Counted from the stretch's first letter, positions 1 to 10,933 are shown. The stretch: 64,000 nt of DNA from Flagellimonas meridianipacifica (GCF_003001695.1 NZ_PVYX01000001.1:1178001-1242000), one strand, 5' to 3'. The notes: a model not told the origin generated them from the letters alone. A program made the numbers and translations.

Positions 1-41
1 AATGGACTCTTCCAAATGAATATGAAAACAATTACTAGTAT

Positions 42-1175
42 CTAGTTGCTGGGTAAAGGTGGGGGTGTGCTTCCTCCTAAAAATGATTTCAGTTCCTCTA
101 CTTCTTGCAAAGCTGACCAATTAGACATCCCTTGTTTCCAAACCAAACTTTCACGATTAATGGTTCTATTGGCAAAAAGTGCTTTAAGCTGATCAAACGA
201 AACCGGTCCTTGTTGAGTGCCATTTACCGCATAAAAGTATTGAACTTGAACGGGCATTGGTGGAGGAACGGGTGTTTGAGCTTGCTGCATTTGCGGTTGT
301 CCTCCCATTTGTGGACTCATCATTCCTCCCATTTGTTGGGCAAGTACAAATCCCATTCCCATTCCCATTCCTGCACCAGCAGTTCCGCCTTCATTTTTGG
401 CAGCGGCCTCAATTGCTTTGGCAGTTTTGAATTTTGTCAACTTATCTAAATCCAACTTATCTATTCTACTGTATTCAAAGATTTCTTTCTTTAAATCTTC
501 AGGCATGGACACATTTTCGATGTAGAATTTCTCCAATGAGATACCCACACTTTCGAACTCGGGGGCCATTACCTCCCTGCAGGTATCCGAAAGTTCAGAC
601 GTGTTGGCTGCATACAGTTCTATGGGCAAATTAGCCTCACCTACAGTATCGGTAAAACGAGTAGCAATCAAACTCTTTAAATGCTCATTGATTTCATAAT
701 TGGTAAAATTGCTATCTGTACCAACGATGTCCACAATAAACTTTCCAGCATCTGAAATTCGAAAAGCATAGGTTCCAAAAGCTCTTATCTCCACCAATCC
801 AAATCGTTCATCACTTAAGGTAATTGGACTTTTTGTTCCCCATTTCTCATCGGTGAACAGGTGTGTGTTCACAAAATACACTTCGGCCTTGAAAGGAGAA
901 TTGAATCCATATTTCCAACCCTTGAGAGTTGCTAAAATGGGTAAGTTCTGTGTGGTTAGGTCATAAGTTCCTGGTTCAAAAACATCAGCAAGTTGCCCTT
1001 CATTCACAAAGACTGCCGTTTGTCCTTCGCGGACAATAAGCTTAGCTCCGTTTTTAATTTCATTTTGATATCGTTCAAAGCGATGTGCAATGGTATCATC
1101 CGTGTAGTCAAGCCACTCAACAATATCGATAAACTCATTACTGAGCTTCTCCTTAATTTTTCCAAAAATATCCAT
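42..1175 (-). CDS. SPFH/Band 7 domain protein with C-terminal GYF_2 domain
   Basis: This 377-residue protein resembles the YdjI/'virion core protein' branch of the SPFH family. The SPFH region spans roughly residues 25-235 and includes a FVNEGQLADVFEPGTY stretch typical of the group. It is followed by a short Gly/Met-rich linker (about 265-300) with repeated MG pairs, a Pro/Gln-rich segment, and a GYF_2-like domain at about 312-366 (FYAVNGTQQGPVSFDQL, then WKQGMSNW). Many relatives carry a zinc ribbon at the C-terminus; here the GYF_2 domain takes its place. There is no signal peptide or clear membrane segment. SPFH proteins usually scaffold membrane microdomains, but the exact role here is unknown. 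The gene is divergent from the DUF2891 gene. Confidence 0.85.
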   Translation of the reverse strand: MDIFGKIKEKLSNEFIDIVEWLDYTDDTIAHRFERYQNEIKNGAKLIVREGQTAVFVNEGQLADVFEPGTYDLTTQNLPILATLKGWKYGFNSPFKAEVYFVNTHLFTDEKWGTKSPITLSDERFGLVEIRAFGTYAFRISDAGKFIVDIVGTDSNFTNYEINEHLKSLIATRFTDTVGEANLPIELYAANTSELSDTCREVMAPEFESVGISLEKFYIENVSMPEDLKKEIFEYSRIDKLDLDKLTKFKTAKAIEAAAKNEGGTAGAGMGMGMGFVLAQQMGGMMSPQMGGQPQMQQAQTPVPPPMPVQVQYFYAVNGTQQGPVSFDQLKALFANRTINRESLVWKQGMSNWSALQEVEELKSFLGGSTPPPLPSN

Positions 1176-1230
1176 GGTTATGTGTTTTCGAGTTTTGATT
1201 AAAGCTAGTAAAAAAGTATGTAGCCTTTTC

Positions 1231-1238
1231 TAAATTTG
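1231..1238 (+). promoter_or_regulatory. Bacteroidota -7 box (TAAATTTG) for the DUF2891 gene
   Basis: TAAATTTG is an exact match to the TAnnTTTG -7 consensus of Bacteroidota primary-sigma promoters. It lies 46 bases before the ATG at 1284 in the divergent intergenic region. No convincing TTTG -33 box is seen at the usual distance, so this call rests on one element. Confidence 0.3.
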
Positions 1239-1283
1239 TTTAAAATAGAGACAAGTTGTTACATTTTACAATTATAAAATTCC

Positions 1284-2399
1284 ATGAAGGAAATATTATG
1301 CATGTTATTTGGAATTTTACTCTTAGGGGTGAGCAGCTGTAAGCCTGAAAAATCTGAAACGGCAGCGCAAGCAAAACCTGAAGAAGAGAAAATTGAAATC
1401 ATTGAATTGACCTTGGACCAAGCTAATACTTTGGCAACATTACCTATTGCTTGTGTAACCCAAGAATATCCTAATAAATTGGGTCACGTTTTGGGGAGTG
1501 AAGAGGATTTAGGGACACCAAAAAAACACCATCCTGCCTTTTATGGTTGTTTTGATTGGCATTCTGCAGTACATGGGCATTGGTCAATGGTTAGATTGCT
1601 CAAATCTTTTCCCAATTTGAAGGAGGCGGAAAGAATCAGAAATATTCTTTCTGAGAATCTGTCACAAGAAAACATAGCTATTGAAGTTGCCTATTTTGAT
1701 AATGTGCATAATAGAAACTATGAGCGCACTTATGGATGGGCTTGGCTTCTCAAACTTGCCGAAGAACTGCATAGTTTTGATGACCCATTAGCAAGGGAAT
1801 TGGAAAAAAATTTACTGCCCTTAACCGAGCTGATAACTCGAAAATTTATGGACTATTTACCTAAGTTGCAATATCCGGTGCGAGTGGGGACACATACCAA
1901 TACTGCTTTCGGACTTGCATTTGCTTGGGATTACGCAGAAGCTTTACAAAATCAGGGACTAAAAGAAGCGATTCTTAATCGGTCTTTGGCATTTTATAAA
2001 GGAGATGCGGGATGTCCTCTGAGTTGGGAGCCAAGCGGTGCAGATTTTTTATCTCCATGTTTCGAAGAATTGGATTTAATGCGAAGGATTTTAAGTAAAG
2101 AAGATTTTTTAAGTTGGATGGACAGTTTTATGCCTGTTTTGAAGCAGGGAGACTTTAGTTTATCCGAAGCGGTTGTTGGAGACCGTGAGGATGGTCAGCT
2201 TGTTCATTTAGATGGGTTGAATTTCAGTAGGGCATGGGTGTTATATGGTTTGGCGAAGCAATATCCTCAAGAGTTTGGCCATCTCTTGCCATTGGCACAT
2301 AAGCATTTTGCGTATTCTTTTCCAAACTTAATAGGGGACGACTATGAAGGAGGTCATTGGTTAGGTTCCTTTGCCATTTATGCCCTGGGCGAACGTTGA
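1284..2399 (+). CDS. DUF2891 family lipoprotein
   Basis: The 371-residue product starts with a lipoprotein signal (hydrophobic stretch, then LLGVSSC, Cys19). The rest matches the DUF2891 family along its length: an N-terminal TLPIACVTQEYPNKLGH block, the HHPAFYGCFDWHSAVHGHW block, and repeated WAWLLKL/NTAFGLAFAWDYA helices that look like an alpha/alpha barrel. Conserved His, Trp and Asp residues suggest a catalytic site, but no reaction is established for the family. Export as a lipoprotein places it in the periplasm or outer membrane. A separate DUF2237 gene follows 45 bases downstream on the same strand. Confidence 0.88.
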   Translation: MKEILCMLFGILLLGVSSCKPEKSETAAQAKPEEEKIEIIELTLDQANTLATLPIACVTQEYPNKLGHVLGSEEDLGTPKKHHPAFYGCFDWHSAVHGHWSMVRLLKSFPNLKEAERIRNILSENLSQENIAIEVAYFDNVHNRNYERTYGWAWLLKLAEELHSFDDPLARELEKNLLPLTELITRKFMDYLPKLQYPVRVGTHTNTAFGLAFAWDYAEALQNQGLKEAILNRSLAFYKGDAGCPLSWEPSGADFLSPCFEELDLMRRILSKEDFLSWMDSFMPVLKQGDFSLSEAVVGDREDGQLVHLDGLNFSRAWVLYGLAKQYPQEFGHLLPLAHKHFAYSFPNLIGDDYEGGHWLGSFAIYALGER

Positions 2400-2444
2400 T
2401 GATTTTTGTAACAGTTTGAATTTGGTTAGGTAATTTTAGGGTCT

Positions 2445-2810
2445 ATGGATAGAAATGTATTAGGGTCTGAACTAAAGGCCTGTTGTTTTGAACCAAAAAC
2501 AGGATATTATCGTGACGGTTTTTGCAAGACAGGGGCAGAGGATATAGGGACACACGTGGTTTGCGCAATAATGACCAATGAATTCTTGGAGTTCACACGA
2601 AGTAGGGGCAATGATTTGATAACCCCTATTCCCTATTATCAATTTCCTGGTATAAAGGCTGGTGACAAATGGTGTCTTTGCGTTTCGCGTTGGAAGGAAG
2701 CGTATTTGGAAGGTTTGGCGCCATCGGTTATACTGGAAGCAACACATGAAAAAACTTTGGATTACGTCACCTTCGAGGAACTACTGGAGCATAAGTATTT
2801 GGAAGAATGA
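2445..2810 (+). CDS. DUF2237 family protein
   Basis: This 121-residue cytosolic protein is typical in length for DUF2237. It shows the conserved order of motifs: NVLGSELKACC, TGYYRDGFC, DIGTHVVCA, TNEFLEFT, GNDLITP, PGIKAGDKWCLC and RWKEA. Several conserved cysteines are present (for example the CC pair near residue 13). The function of the family is unknown. The gene sits 45 bases downstream of the DUF2891 gene and converges with the cadherin-like gene; the two stop codons are only four bases apart, leaving no room for a terminator hairpin between them. Confidence 0.88.
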   Translation: MDRNVLGSELKACCFEPKTGYYRDGFCKTGAEDIGTHVVCAIMTNEFLEFTRSRGNDLITPIPYYQFPGIKAGDKWCLCVSRWKEAYLEGLAPSVILEATHEKTLDYVTFEELLEHKYLEE

Positions 2811-2814
2811 GAAC

Positions 2815-3813
2815 CTAGTTAGGATTTACACGGTATGTAATTTTCCTATTTGTAATTACAGTTGACCTTACATTTAGTGTAACATCACCCTCATCACAAA
2901 GAACGCTGTTATCTACAAATTCCATACTACATAGGGATGGAGAAGAAGAGCCTGAACCATCCATGCGTTCACCAATTACAATATCCGAAGCCAAACTGGT
3001 GTCCAAAGGAGAGTTTGGTGGGGCTACTGTATATACCGTTGTTGTTCCGTTGGCGGTATAAGATACCTCACCCGTGGTTTCGTCATAGGCAACTGTGTAA
3101 GGGTTATTGCCGCCCAAGAAATTGCCGAAGTCCTGTGTAAATGTTTCTGTAAGTCCAGTAGATGAGTTAATAACATCAATTTCCAGACCCATTTCGTTGG
3201 GCCGAAAATGATATATGCGAAAGTTGCCCGCAGTCACTATGTCGGCTTGACTTTCTTGATCTTGATATTCAAATGAAACAGCAAAACTGGTGAAATCGAA
3301 AATACCGCTCGAATTTGGAACCACAATATCAAAACCCGCAGAGCCACCTGCCCCAGAAGGGAAATGGATGCCGCAACCTATTTGTGCCGCATTTGGATTG
3401 ACCGATGTAGCATTGGGACCAATGGTGGCATCGGTAATCGTGGGAGTATCAAAATCAAATCTCGAAACGACCACGCTAGGTGTTCCATCGTCACATACCC
3501 TATAGGTGAAATTGTCCGTACCTGTAAAACCGGAGTTCGGGATATAGGTAAAACTTCCATCCGAATTCAAGGTCAAGGAGCCGGAAGATGGTCCAACCAC
3601 AGGATTGGTCTGTACGCTCATAGTAGCATTACCGTTAGCGTCACTGTCATTGGAAAGAACCCCGCTTGAGGCAGCAACTACTAAATTGGTATTGACTCCC
3701 AGAATGTAGGAATCGTCAATGGCGATTGGAGCCGATTTTTGCCCAAATATTCCAGTAATGGACAAAGCACAGATTGAAAGTAAAAGATAGAATGGTCTAA
3801 CCCCTTGATTCAA
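2815..3813 (-). CDS. secreted cadherin-like (tandem-95 type) protein with inserted beta-sandwich domain
   Basis: The 332-residue protein has a signal peptide (residues 1-24, ending GIFGQ). A cadherin-like/VCBS-type repeat begins near residue 30 (IAIDDSY, GVLSNDSDANG, DGSFTYIPNSGFTGTDNFTY). The repeat's usual last strands, RVCDDGTPS and VLCDEGDVTLNV, are separated by about 190 residues (114-303) that begin RFDFDTPTITDATIG and look like a separate beta-rich domain, possibly concanavalin/laminin-G-like. No type IX sorting domain is visible at the C-terminus; the chain ends YRVNPN. It is a likely secreted or surface protein, perhaps carbohydrate-binding, but this is inference. It is divergent from the Asp-box gene pair. 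Confidence 0.75.
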   Translation of the reverse strand: MNQGVRPFYLLLSICALSITGIFGQKSAPIAIDDSYILGVNTNLVVAASSGVLSNDSDANGNATMSVQTNPVVGPSSGSLTLNSDGSFTYIPNSGFTGTDNFTYRVCDDGTPSVVVSRFDFDTPTITDATIGPNATSVNPNAAQIGCGIHFPSGAGGSAGFDIVVPNSSGIFDFTSFAVSFEYQDQESQADIVTAGNFRIYHFRPNEMGLEIDVINSSTGLTETFTQDFGNFLGGNNPYTVAYDETTGEVSYTANGTTTVYTVAPPNSPLDTSLASDIVIGERMDGSGSSSPSLCSMEFVDNSVLCDEGDVTLNVRSTVITNRKITYRVNPN

Positions 3814-4025
3814 AGCAACATATTTCTTAAACCTAAAATTATGATGGGATGGCCAAAATGGTAAATATTTGTTGTGATTTTAGGGATTATCGGGGCAAAC
3901 GAAGGAAAACAAGTGTTGTTTAATGGTTTCTTTAGGTTTTTATCAGTAAAATACTCATTTTGAACCCTACCCAACCTCATGGTTTTTCATTACATTTAGT
4001 ACGACTAATTCAACACGAAACGAAA

Positions 4026-7000
4026 ATGAAAACTCGCTTTATTCAAGCCAGTATGGTTTTGCTGGCGCTGCTTCTATTGCCTTTCACCACAGATGCACAA
4101 AGAAGAAGAAAATCCACAAGTCCATCACCAGAATATCCTTCAGAACTCTATTCCAGTTTGGAATACCGTTTGGTAGGCCCCTTTAGGGGTGGTCGCTCCG
4201 CCGCAGTTACTGGAGTACCTGGAGAACCCAATCTGTTTTACTTTGGAGCCACAGGTGGAGGTGTCTGGAAAACCCTGGATGGAGGGCGTAGTTGGAAAAA
4301 CATTTCTGACGGTTATTTTGGCGGAAGTATTGGAGCAGTGGAAGTAGCCAAAAGTGACCCCAATGTAATTTATGTTGGTGGAGGTGAAAAAACGCTTCGG
4401 GGGAATGTTTCCAGTGGTTACGGAGTTTGGAAAACTGAAGATGCGGGAAAGACTTGGCAAAAAGCAGGGCTTGAAAAAAGCAGACATGTACCAAGGATTC
4501 GGGTGCACCCAACCGACTACAATACGGTATATGCAGCAGTCCTTGGGAACATTTATAAACCCACAAGAGAACGCGGAGTATATAAAAGTACAGATGGTGG
4601 AAAAAGTTGGAGACAAGTTCTTTTTGTGAACGACCAATCTGGGGCCGTTGATTTGACTTTCGACCCAAATAACCCTCGCATTCTATATGCTTCAACTTGG
4701 CGAGCGCAGCGAACTCCATATTCCCTGAGCAGTGGTGGAGATGGTTCTGCCCTTTGGAAAAGTACCGATAGCGGTGAAACATGGACCGAAATATCCAAAA
4801 ATGAAGGTTTCCCAAAGGACACTCTTGGGATAATGGGAGTTTCGGTTTCCCCAGTGAATTCAGAAAGAGTGTTTGCCATTGTTGAGAACAAGGAAAAAGG
4901 AGGTCTTTATCGGTCAGATGATGGTGGCAAAAAATGGACTCAAGTAAATAGTGAAAGAAAATTGCGTCAGCGTGCTTGGTATTACACTAGAGTGTATGCA
5001 GATACCGAAGATGAAGATGTAGTTTATGTAATGAATGTGCGCTACCATAAAAGCACTGACGGAGGTAAAACTTTTAACACATTCAATGCGCCTCATGGAG
5101 ACCATCATGATTTGTGGATTGCTCCAGAAAATTCAAAACGGATGATCATTGGAGATGATGGTGGTGCCCAGGTGAGCTATGATGGCGGGGAAACCTGGAG
5201 TACCTATTACAACCAACCTACCGCACAGTTTTATAGGGTAACCACGGACAATGCTTTCCCATATCGCATTTATGTTGCCCAACAAGATAACAGCACGGTT
5301 CGGATTAATCACCGCTCCAATGGTGGAAGCATCGGAGAGGACGACTGGGAACCTACAGCAGGTGGGGAAAGTGCCCATATTGCTGTAGACCCAACCAACA
5401 ACGATATTGTGTATGGAGGAAGCTACGGAGGTTTCTTGACAAGGGTAAACCATAAAAACAAAACGGTTCGTGGCATCAATGTTTGGCCAGACAATCCGAT
5501 GGGTTATGGCGCTGAGGGAATGAAATATCGTTTCCAATGGAATTTCCCGATTATTTTTAGCAAACATGACCCTAAAAAGCTGTACACCTTCTCCAATCAT
5601 GTGCACATGAGCACTAACGAAGGACAGAGCTGGGATTTGCTGAGTGGGGATTTGACAAGAAATGACCCGTCTAAACTGGTGTCCAGTGGTGGTCCTATTA
5701 CTCAAGACAATACGGGAGTTGAATACTACTGTACCATTTTCGCTGCCAATGAAAGTCCTTTAAAAGAAGGATTGATGTGGGTCGGTAGTGATGATGGATT
5801 GATTCATATCACACAAGATGGTGGACAAAATTGGGAGGATATCACCCCAACAGGAATGCCAGAATGGATGATGATAAATAGCATAGAACCTTCCAATTTT
5901 GATGAGGGAACATGCTATGTTGCTGGAACACGATATAAGTTGGGGGATTTTCAGCCCTATCTGTATAAGACCACAGATTATGGAAAAACTTGGACTAAAA
6001 TCACCAACGGAATAGAAAGTGAGCACTTTACCCGGGTAGTTCGCGAAGACCCCAAGCAAAAAGGGTTGCTCTATGCAGGTACCGAAACTGGAATGTACAT
6101 TTCATTCAATGATGGTCAAAGTTGGGAAAAGTTCCAATTGAATTTGCCCATAGTTCCTATTACTGATTTGACCATCAAAGAAAATAATCTGGTGGTTGCA
6201 ACACAAGGACGTTCTGTTTGGATTATTGATGACCTTACTGTGCTTCATCAATTGGAAGCATCATCAAAATCAGCGAGCACTAAACTTTTTGCTCCAAAAG
6301 ATTCGTATCGAACAAAAGGAAGAGCGGCAAAAAAACCTAGTTTGACAGAAGGACAAAATCATCCGAACGGTGTGGTCAGCCATTTCTACTTGAAGAATTA
6401 TTCCGAAAAGGATACGATTCAACTGACTTATTTAAGTAAATCAGGAGATACTTTATCCAATTTCAGTACACATGCTAAGGATAAAAAGAAAAAACTTGAA
6501 GCCAAAAAAGGAGGGAATACCCATGTCTGGGATACCCGAGGCAAGGGAGCCGAGCTTTTGAAAGGCATGATTCTTTGGGCAGCCAGTTTAAATGGTGCCA
6601 AAGCGGTTCCTGGGGACTATCAAGTTTCTTTAAATGTGAATGGGGTCACAGAATCTCAATCCTTTAAAATCTTGCCTGATCCGAGGGCCGAAGTTTCTGT
6701 TTCGGATATGCAAAAACAGTATGATTTTATCACAGATATTAATACCACTATTGATAAAGCACATCAATCCATCAAAAAGATTCGAAAGATCAATGAAAAA
6801 TTGGACGCATTTACCAAACAGTATAAGGACAATGACACCACAAAAGAGCTAGTGGAAAAGGCCAAGAAAATGAAAGAAGGATTCAGTGAGGTGGAAAAAG
6901 CACTATATCAAACCAAAAACCGCAGCAATCAAGACCCTCTTAATTTTCCAATTAAATTGACCAATAAGTTAGGTCATTTGAATCGTCTGGTTAGTATAGA

Positions 7001-7163
7001 TGATTTCCCTCCAACGGCTCAGGATATTGCAGTGAAGAATGAAATGACTACAAAAATCAATACGCAATTAACTGCTTTTGATAAGTTGGTGGATGAAGAG
7101 ATGAAGGCTTTTAATGCGGAGTTTAACCAACTTGGTTTGGAGTATTTAAGTATAGAAGAATAA
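4026..7163 (+). CDS. secreted Asp-box (BNR) beta-propeller protein, VPS10/sortilin-like
   Basis: The frame is open from a TTG at 3960, but I chose the ATG at 4026 because it begins a clear signal peptide ([20 protein letters not shown], cleavage near TDAQ). The mature part is full of Asp-box repeats of the S-x-D-x-G-x-T-W type ([36 protein letters not shown] and about seven more), which build one or two beta-propellers over residues 50-760. A helical, charged C-terminal region (about 870-1045) follows a small beta domain. Databases label such proteins sialidase-like or VPS10-domain; no sialidase FRIP/active-site set is visible, so a binding role is as likely as catalysis. A paralogue follows eight bases downstream. 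Confidence 0.85.
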   Translation: MKTRFIQASMVLLALLLLPFTTDAQRRRKSTSPSPEYPSELYSSLEYRLVGPFRGGRSAAVTGVPGEPNLFYFGATGGGVWKTLDGGRSWKNISDGYFGGSIGAVEVAKSDPNVIYVGGGEKTLRGNVSSGYGVWKTEDAGKTWQKAGLEKSRHVPRIRVHPTDYNTVYAAVLGNIYKPTRERGVYKSTDGGKSWRQVLFVNDQSGAVDLTFDPNNPRILYASTWRAQRTPYSLSSGGDGSALWKSTDSGETWTEISKNEGFPKDTLGIMGVSVSPVNSERVFAIVENKEKGGLYRSDDGGKKWTQVNSERKLRQRAWYYTRVYADTEDEDVVYVMNVRYHKSTDGGKTFNTFNAPHGDHHDLWIAPENSKRMIIGDDGGAQVSYDGGETWSTYYNQPTAQFYRVTTDNAFPYRIYVAQQDNSTVRINHRSNGGSIGEDDWEPTAGGESAHIAVDPTNNDIVYGGSYGGFLTRVNHKNKTVRGINVWPDNPMGYGAEGMKYRFQWNFPIIFSKHDPKKLYTFSNHVHMSTNEGQSWDLLSGDLTRNDPSKLVSSGGPITQDNTGVEYYCTIFAANESPLKEGLMWVGSDDGLIHITQDGGQNWEDITPTGMPEWMMINSIEPSNFDEGTCYVAGTRYKLGDFQPYLYKTTDYGKTWTKITNGIESEHFTRVVREDPKQKGLLYAGTETGMYISFNDGQSWEKFQLNLPIVPITDLTIKENNLVVATQGRSVWIIDDLTVLHQLEASSKSASTKLFAPKDSYRTKGRAAKKPSLTEGQNHPNGVVSHFYLKNYSEKDTIQLTYLSKSGDTLSNFSTHAKDKKKKLEAKKGGNTHVWDTRGKGAELLKGMILWAASLNGAKAVPGDYQVSLNVNGVTESQSFKILPDPRAEVSVSDMQKQYDFITDINTTIDKAHQSIKKIRKINEKLDAFTKQYKDNDTTKELVEKAKKMKEGFSEVEKALYQTKNRSNQDPLNFPIKLTNKLGHLNRLVSIDDFPPTAQDIAVKNEMTTKINTQLTAFDKLVDEEMKAFNAEFNQLGLEYLSIEE

Positions 7164-7171
7164 CCAACACT

Positions 7172-10100
7172 ATGAAAAATATAATGTATTTGGTAGCCCT
7201 GGTTCTTGGGGCTACTTCTTTTGCACAAACCGCTGAAGAATATTTTAAACCTGTAAAGTACAGAAACATCGGCCCTTTCAGAGGTGGACGTTCTGTCTCT
7301 GCCACTGGGGTTGTGGGCGATCCAATGACCTATTATATGGGCATAACTGGTGGCGGTGTTTGGAAAACTACTGATGCTGGTCAACATTGGAACAATATTT
7401 CCGATGGTTTTTTTGAAATGGGTTCAGTTGGAGCTGTTGCCGTCTCTCAATCCAGTTCCAACATTGTTTATGTGGGAATGGGAGAACATGCCCCAAGAGG
7501 TGTCATGACTTCGTATGGAGATGGGGTCTATAAATCGATAGATGCCGGAAAAACTTGGGAGCACATAGGTCTAAAAGAAACGCAGCATATTGCTAGGATT
7601 GTGATTCACCCAAACAATCCGGATGTTGTATTTGTAGCCGCTCAAGGAGCACTATATGGGCCAAATCAAGAACGTGGAATTTTTAAATCTGTTGATGGCG
7701 GGAAAACATGGAAAAACGTCTTGTTTGTGAATAATTTAACCGGATGTTCTGAACTTTCCATGGATGCCAATTTCCCCGATATACTTTATGCCACAATGTG
7801 GGAACATCAGCGCAAACCTGAAGTTGTAATAAGTGGAGGTGAAGGTAGTGGGGTTTACAAATCAGTCGATGGTGGGGAAACTTGGAAAAAGATTGAAAAA
7901 GGACTTCCCAAAGAAAAAGGAAAGATGGCCATTTCCGTAAGTCCGGCCAATTCCAATAAAGTGTATGCACTTGTGGAAAGTGATTCAAATGCGGACAAAG
8001 GTGGGCTTTTTGTTTCCAATAATGCAGGAGAGAGCTGGAGCATGGTAAGTGGGGATAATCGTTTGACGCAAAGAGCTTGGTACTATACAGAAGTGTTTAC
8101 GGACCCTAACAATGAAAATGTGGTCTACGTATTGAGTGCTCCGGCCCTTCGTTCCATTGATGGTGGTAAGACATGGAGTAGACTTTCGGGCACTCATGGC
8201 GATTATCATGACCTATGGATCAATCCTGATAACTCAAACAATATGGTTATCGCAAATGACGGAGGTGCTGCCATTAGTTTCAATTACGGAAAAAGCTGGT
8301 CAACCCAGGCCATAATGCCTACGGCTCAATTCTATCGTATTAATGCGGACAACCTTTTCCCATATAATATTTATGGAGGTCAGCAGGATAACACTTCGGT
8401 AAAGATTGCCAGCCTTTCTGTAGGGAGACGAAATATTAGTAGGGAAGATTGGAGCTATTCCGCAGGAGGTGAGAGTGCTTTCTTAGCATTTGACCCCGAT
8501 AACCCTAGATACGTTATGGGTGGCAGCTATTTGGGGACCATCAATTTATTGGATACCCACACCAAGGCCTCTACCAAAGTTATGGCTTCCCCTATTCAAT
8601 ATTTAGGGCGTGCCGCAAGGGATATGAAATACCTCTACAATTGGAATGCACCCATTATTTGGTCAAAGCATGAACCTGGCACCTTTTATCATTGCGCACA
8701 ATTGGTACTTCGAACTAGGGATAATGGAGTGACATGGGAAGAAATCTCTCCGGATTTGACACGAGACCAGGACGACAAGCAAGGAAAAGGAGGCAGACCC
8801 TATACCAATGAGGCCGTAGGTGCAGAAAATTATGGAACCATAGCCTACATGATAGAATCACCTCATGAAAAGGGAGTGTTCTATACAGGGAGCGATGATG
8901 GATTGGTGCACGTTACTAAGAATGGAGGGGAAACCTGGGAGAATGTCACTCCAAAAGGCCTTCAAGAATGTTTGGTGAATGCGATAGAGATATCCCCTCA
9001 TGACCCAGCAACGGTTTACATTGCAACAACACGTTATAAGTTCAATGATTATACTCCCGCTATCTACAAATCCACCAATTATGGAAAAAGTTGGACCAAC
9101 ATCAGCTCTGGAATTCCAGGCGGTTCATTTACCAGAGTGGTTCGCGAGGACAAGGATAGAAGGAATCTATTGTACGCCGGAACAGAAAAAGGAATGTACA
9201 TTTCTTGGAATGGAGGCCAAAATTGGGAATCGTTCCAATTGAATCTTCCCAAAACCCCAGTATTGGATTTAACGGTCCACCAAGGGGATTTAATCGTGGC
9301 TACTTCGGGTCGTTCTTTTTGGATTCTGGATGATTTAGGATTGCTTAAAGGTTATGATGAACCTCGGAAAGCGGCAAAGCTGTATGAGCCTGAACCAGCC
9401 TATAACGGATTTTGGGGAAGCGCATTGAGTGGTAATTCTGCCAAATTTAAAGGTAGTCAAGCTTTTACTGGAGTAAATCCGGCCAATGGATTGGTATTGT
9501 ATTATGAGTTGCCCAAAATGGATTCTACCGAAATTAGCATGGAGATTTTTGATGCTAACGGAAAACTGGTCAATTCATTTTCATCAAAAAAGGATGCATC
9601 CTATAAACGATATGATGGTGGGCCCCCACCTGCACCTAAGCTTTACAAAAAAGAAGGACTCAATCGTTTTGTGTGGAATATGGGGCACAAAATAATGCCT
9701 GGGGTGAAGGACACCTATATTGAAGCAAACTATAGAGGGCATCGTGCTATTCCGGGTACCTATACGATTAAGCTCAAAGTTGACAACACCGTTTTGGAAA
9801 CAAAGGGGATAATCAAGGAGCTACCAAAATACAATATCAAACCAGAGCAATATGAAGCGTTTGATGTTTTCATGACGGAAACTGAGGCCAACTTGACCGA
9901 AATGCATAACATGGTTAATACACTTCATAACGCCAAAAATCAATTGAAACAGGTCCTGAAAAAGGTAAAGGATGAATCAATCAAGAAGGAAGGCAAGGCA
10001 TTAGCGGATGAGCTTGATATTTGGGACAAGGAAATGGTACAGCGGAAATCAAAGGCTTATGATGATGTGGAGAATTTTCCAAATAAGTTTACTGCGGAAT

Positions 10101-10288
10101 ACATGTATTTGATAAATGCGACAGATAGCTCAATTCCGAGAGTAAACCAATCCTCAATAGACCGAAGAAATGAGTTGGAAGAGCAATGGAAAGGATTTAA
10201 ACAAAGAGGAAAAGCATTTGAAAATGTAAAGATTCCAGCCTTTAACAAAAGGCTATGGGAAGCTGGAGTTGGAGCTATACAGCTTTGA
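7172..10288 (+). CDS. secreted Asp-box (BNR) beta-propeller protein, paralogue of the upstream gene
   Basis: The 1038-residue product has a signal peptide (about residues 1-19, TSFAQ) and the same layout as its neighbour: the [11 protein letters not shown] entry motif, about eleven Asp-boxes ([45 protein letters not shown] and others), a small beta domain and a helical tail (about 860-1038). Shared blocks such as [12 protein letters not shown], FTRVVRED and LLYAGTE repeat in both proteins at the same places, so the pair is a tandem duplication that has since diverged. The start codon lies eight bases after the upstream stop, so both are probably one transcript. The substrate or partner is unknown. 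Confidence 0.86.
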   Translation: MKNIMYLVALVLGATSFAQTAEEYFKPVKYRNIGPFRGGRSVSATGVVGDPMTYYMGITGGGVWKTTDAGQHWNNISDGFFEMGSVGAVAVSQSSSNIVYVGMGEHAPRGVMTSYGDGVYKSIDAGKTWEHIGLKETQHIARIVIHPNNPDVVFVAAQGALYGPNQERGIFKSVDGGKTWKNVLFVNNLTGCSELSMDANFPDILYATMWEHQRKPEVVISGGEGSGVYKSVDGGETWKKIEKGLPKEKGKMAISVSPANSNKVYALVESDSNADKGGLFVSNNAGESWSMVSGDNRLTQRAWYYTEVFTDPNNENVVYVLSAPALRSIDGGKTWSRLSGTHGDYHDLWINPDNSNNMVIANDGGAAISFNYGKSWSTQAIMPTAQFYRINADNLFPYNIYGGQQDNTSVKIASLSVGRRNISREDWSYSAGGESAFLAFDPDNPRYVMGGSYLGTINLLDTHTKASTKVMASPIQYLGRAARDMKYLYNWNAPIIWSKHEPGTFYHCAQLVLRTRDNGVTWEEISPDLTRDQDDKQGKGGRPYTNEAVGAENYGTIAYMIESPHEKGVFYTGSDDGLVHVTKNGGETWENVTPKGLQECLVNAIEISPHDPATVYIATTRYKFNDYTPAIYKSTNYGKSWTNISSGIPGGSFTRVVREDKDRRNLLYAGTEKGMYISWNGGQNWESFQLNLPKTPVLDLTVHQGDLIVATSGRSFWILDDLGLLKGYDEPRKAAKLYEPEPAYNGFWGSALSGNSAKFKGSQAFTGVNPANGLVLYYELPKMDSTEISMEIFDANGKLVNSFSSKKDASYKRYDGGPPPAPKLYKKEGLNRFVWNMGHKIMPGVKDTYIEANYRGHRAIPGTYTIKLKVDNTVLETKGIIKELPKYNIKPEQYEAFDVFMTETEANLTEMHNMVNTLHNAKNQLKQVLKKVKDESIKKEGKALADELDIWDKEMVQRKSKAYDDVENFPNKFTAEYMYLINATDSSIPRVNQSSIDRRNELEEQWKGFKQRGKAFENVKIPAFNKRLWEAGVGAIQL

Positions 10289-10306
10289 AAGCACAATACG
10301 TTTTTT

Positions 10307-10367
10307 GGATAAAGGTAAAAGGTCTTGCTTCTCAACTTCTTACCTTTATCCCTTAACTCCTTTTACC
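10307..10367 (+). promoter_or_regulatory. two mutually exclusive hairpins just before hemJ
   Basis: GGATAAAGGTAA (10307-10318) is perfectly complementary to TTACCTTTATCC (10340-10351). GGTAAAAGG (10314-10322) is perfectly complementary to CCTTTTACC (10359-10367). The two left arms overlap at 10314-10318, so only one stem can form at a time. The second stem ends five bases before the hemJ GTG. This could be a translational switch, or a low-complexity repeat of the kind scattered through flavobacterial intergenic DNA. Confidence 0.5.
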
Positions 10368-10372
10368 TATAA

Positions 10373-10921
10373 GTGGAATATTACAATTACATAAAAGCCC
10401 TGCATCTTATTTTTGTGGTAACCTGGTTTGCTGGGCTTTTTTACATTCCGCGCTTGTTCATTTATCACATTGAGGCGTGGGGAAAACCATCACCCGAAAA
10501 GGAAATCCTTACCAATCAACTAAAGTTGATGACTAAGAGGCTTTGGTATATCATCACATGGCCGTCCGCTGTATTGTGTACCCTATTCGCCATTTGGTTG
10601 TTGTATTTGATGCCGGGATGGCTTCAGCAAGGATGGATGCACGTGAAGTTGGCATTTGTTCTGCTACTATTTATCTATCATGGTAAATGCCATCAAATCT
10701 TCAGACAATTACAACGGGATGAGGTGAAATATACCTCTCGTTTCATGCGTATTTGGAACGAAGGGGCCACGCTGATTCTTTTTGCCGTGGTTTTTTTGGT
10801 CATTTTGAAAAATGCATTCAATTGGATTTATGGAGTGATTGGAATTTTTGTATTGGCCATTCTTCTCATGTTGGGGATTCGATTGTATAAACGGATACGG
10901 GAGAAAAACCCAAACGCTTAA
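10373..10921 (+). CDS. hemJ: HemJ-type protoporphyrinogen oxidase (CopD/UPF0093 family membrane protein)
   Basis: HemJ oxidises protoporphyrinogen IX to protoporphyrin IX, the penultimate step of haem synthesis, in the inner membrane. The 182-residue length fits the family, as do the N-terminal block (KALHLIFVVTWFAGLFYIPR, with His11 and the conserved Arg), the lysine-containing block HVKLAF, and four to five membrane spans. The GTG at 10373 is the only start that keeps the full first helix. The reading frame is flanked by two hairpin-forming repeats (10307-10367 and 10934-10979), so it is probably its own transcription unit. No other haem gene is nearby. Confidence 0.85.
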   Translation: MEYYNYIKALHLIFVVTWFAGLFYIPRLFIYHIEAWGKPSPEKEILTNQLKLMTKRLWYIITWPSAVLCTLFAIWLLYLMPGWLQQGWMHVKLAFVLLLFIYHGKCHQIFRQLQRDEVKYTSRFMRIWNEGATLILFAVVFLVILKNAFNWIYGVIGIFVLAILLMLGIRLYKRIREKNPNA

Positions 10922-10933
10922 TGTTTTCAAATA

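Noticed and set aside
2815..3813. Type IX secretion C-terminal sorting domain in the cadherin-like protein
   Set aside because: The C-terminus (ITYRVNPN) does not show the usual T9SS motif pattern, so only signal-peptide-based export is supported.
4140..4891. Minus-strand open frames inside the first Asp-box gene
   Set aside because: They are shadows of a strongly coding plus-strand frame with signal peptide and repeated motifs; the shadow translations show no domain and shift among frames.
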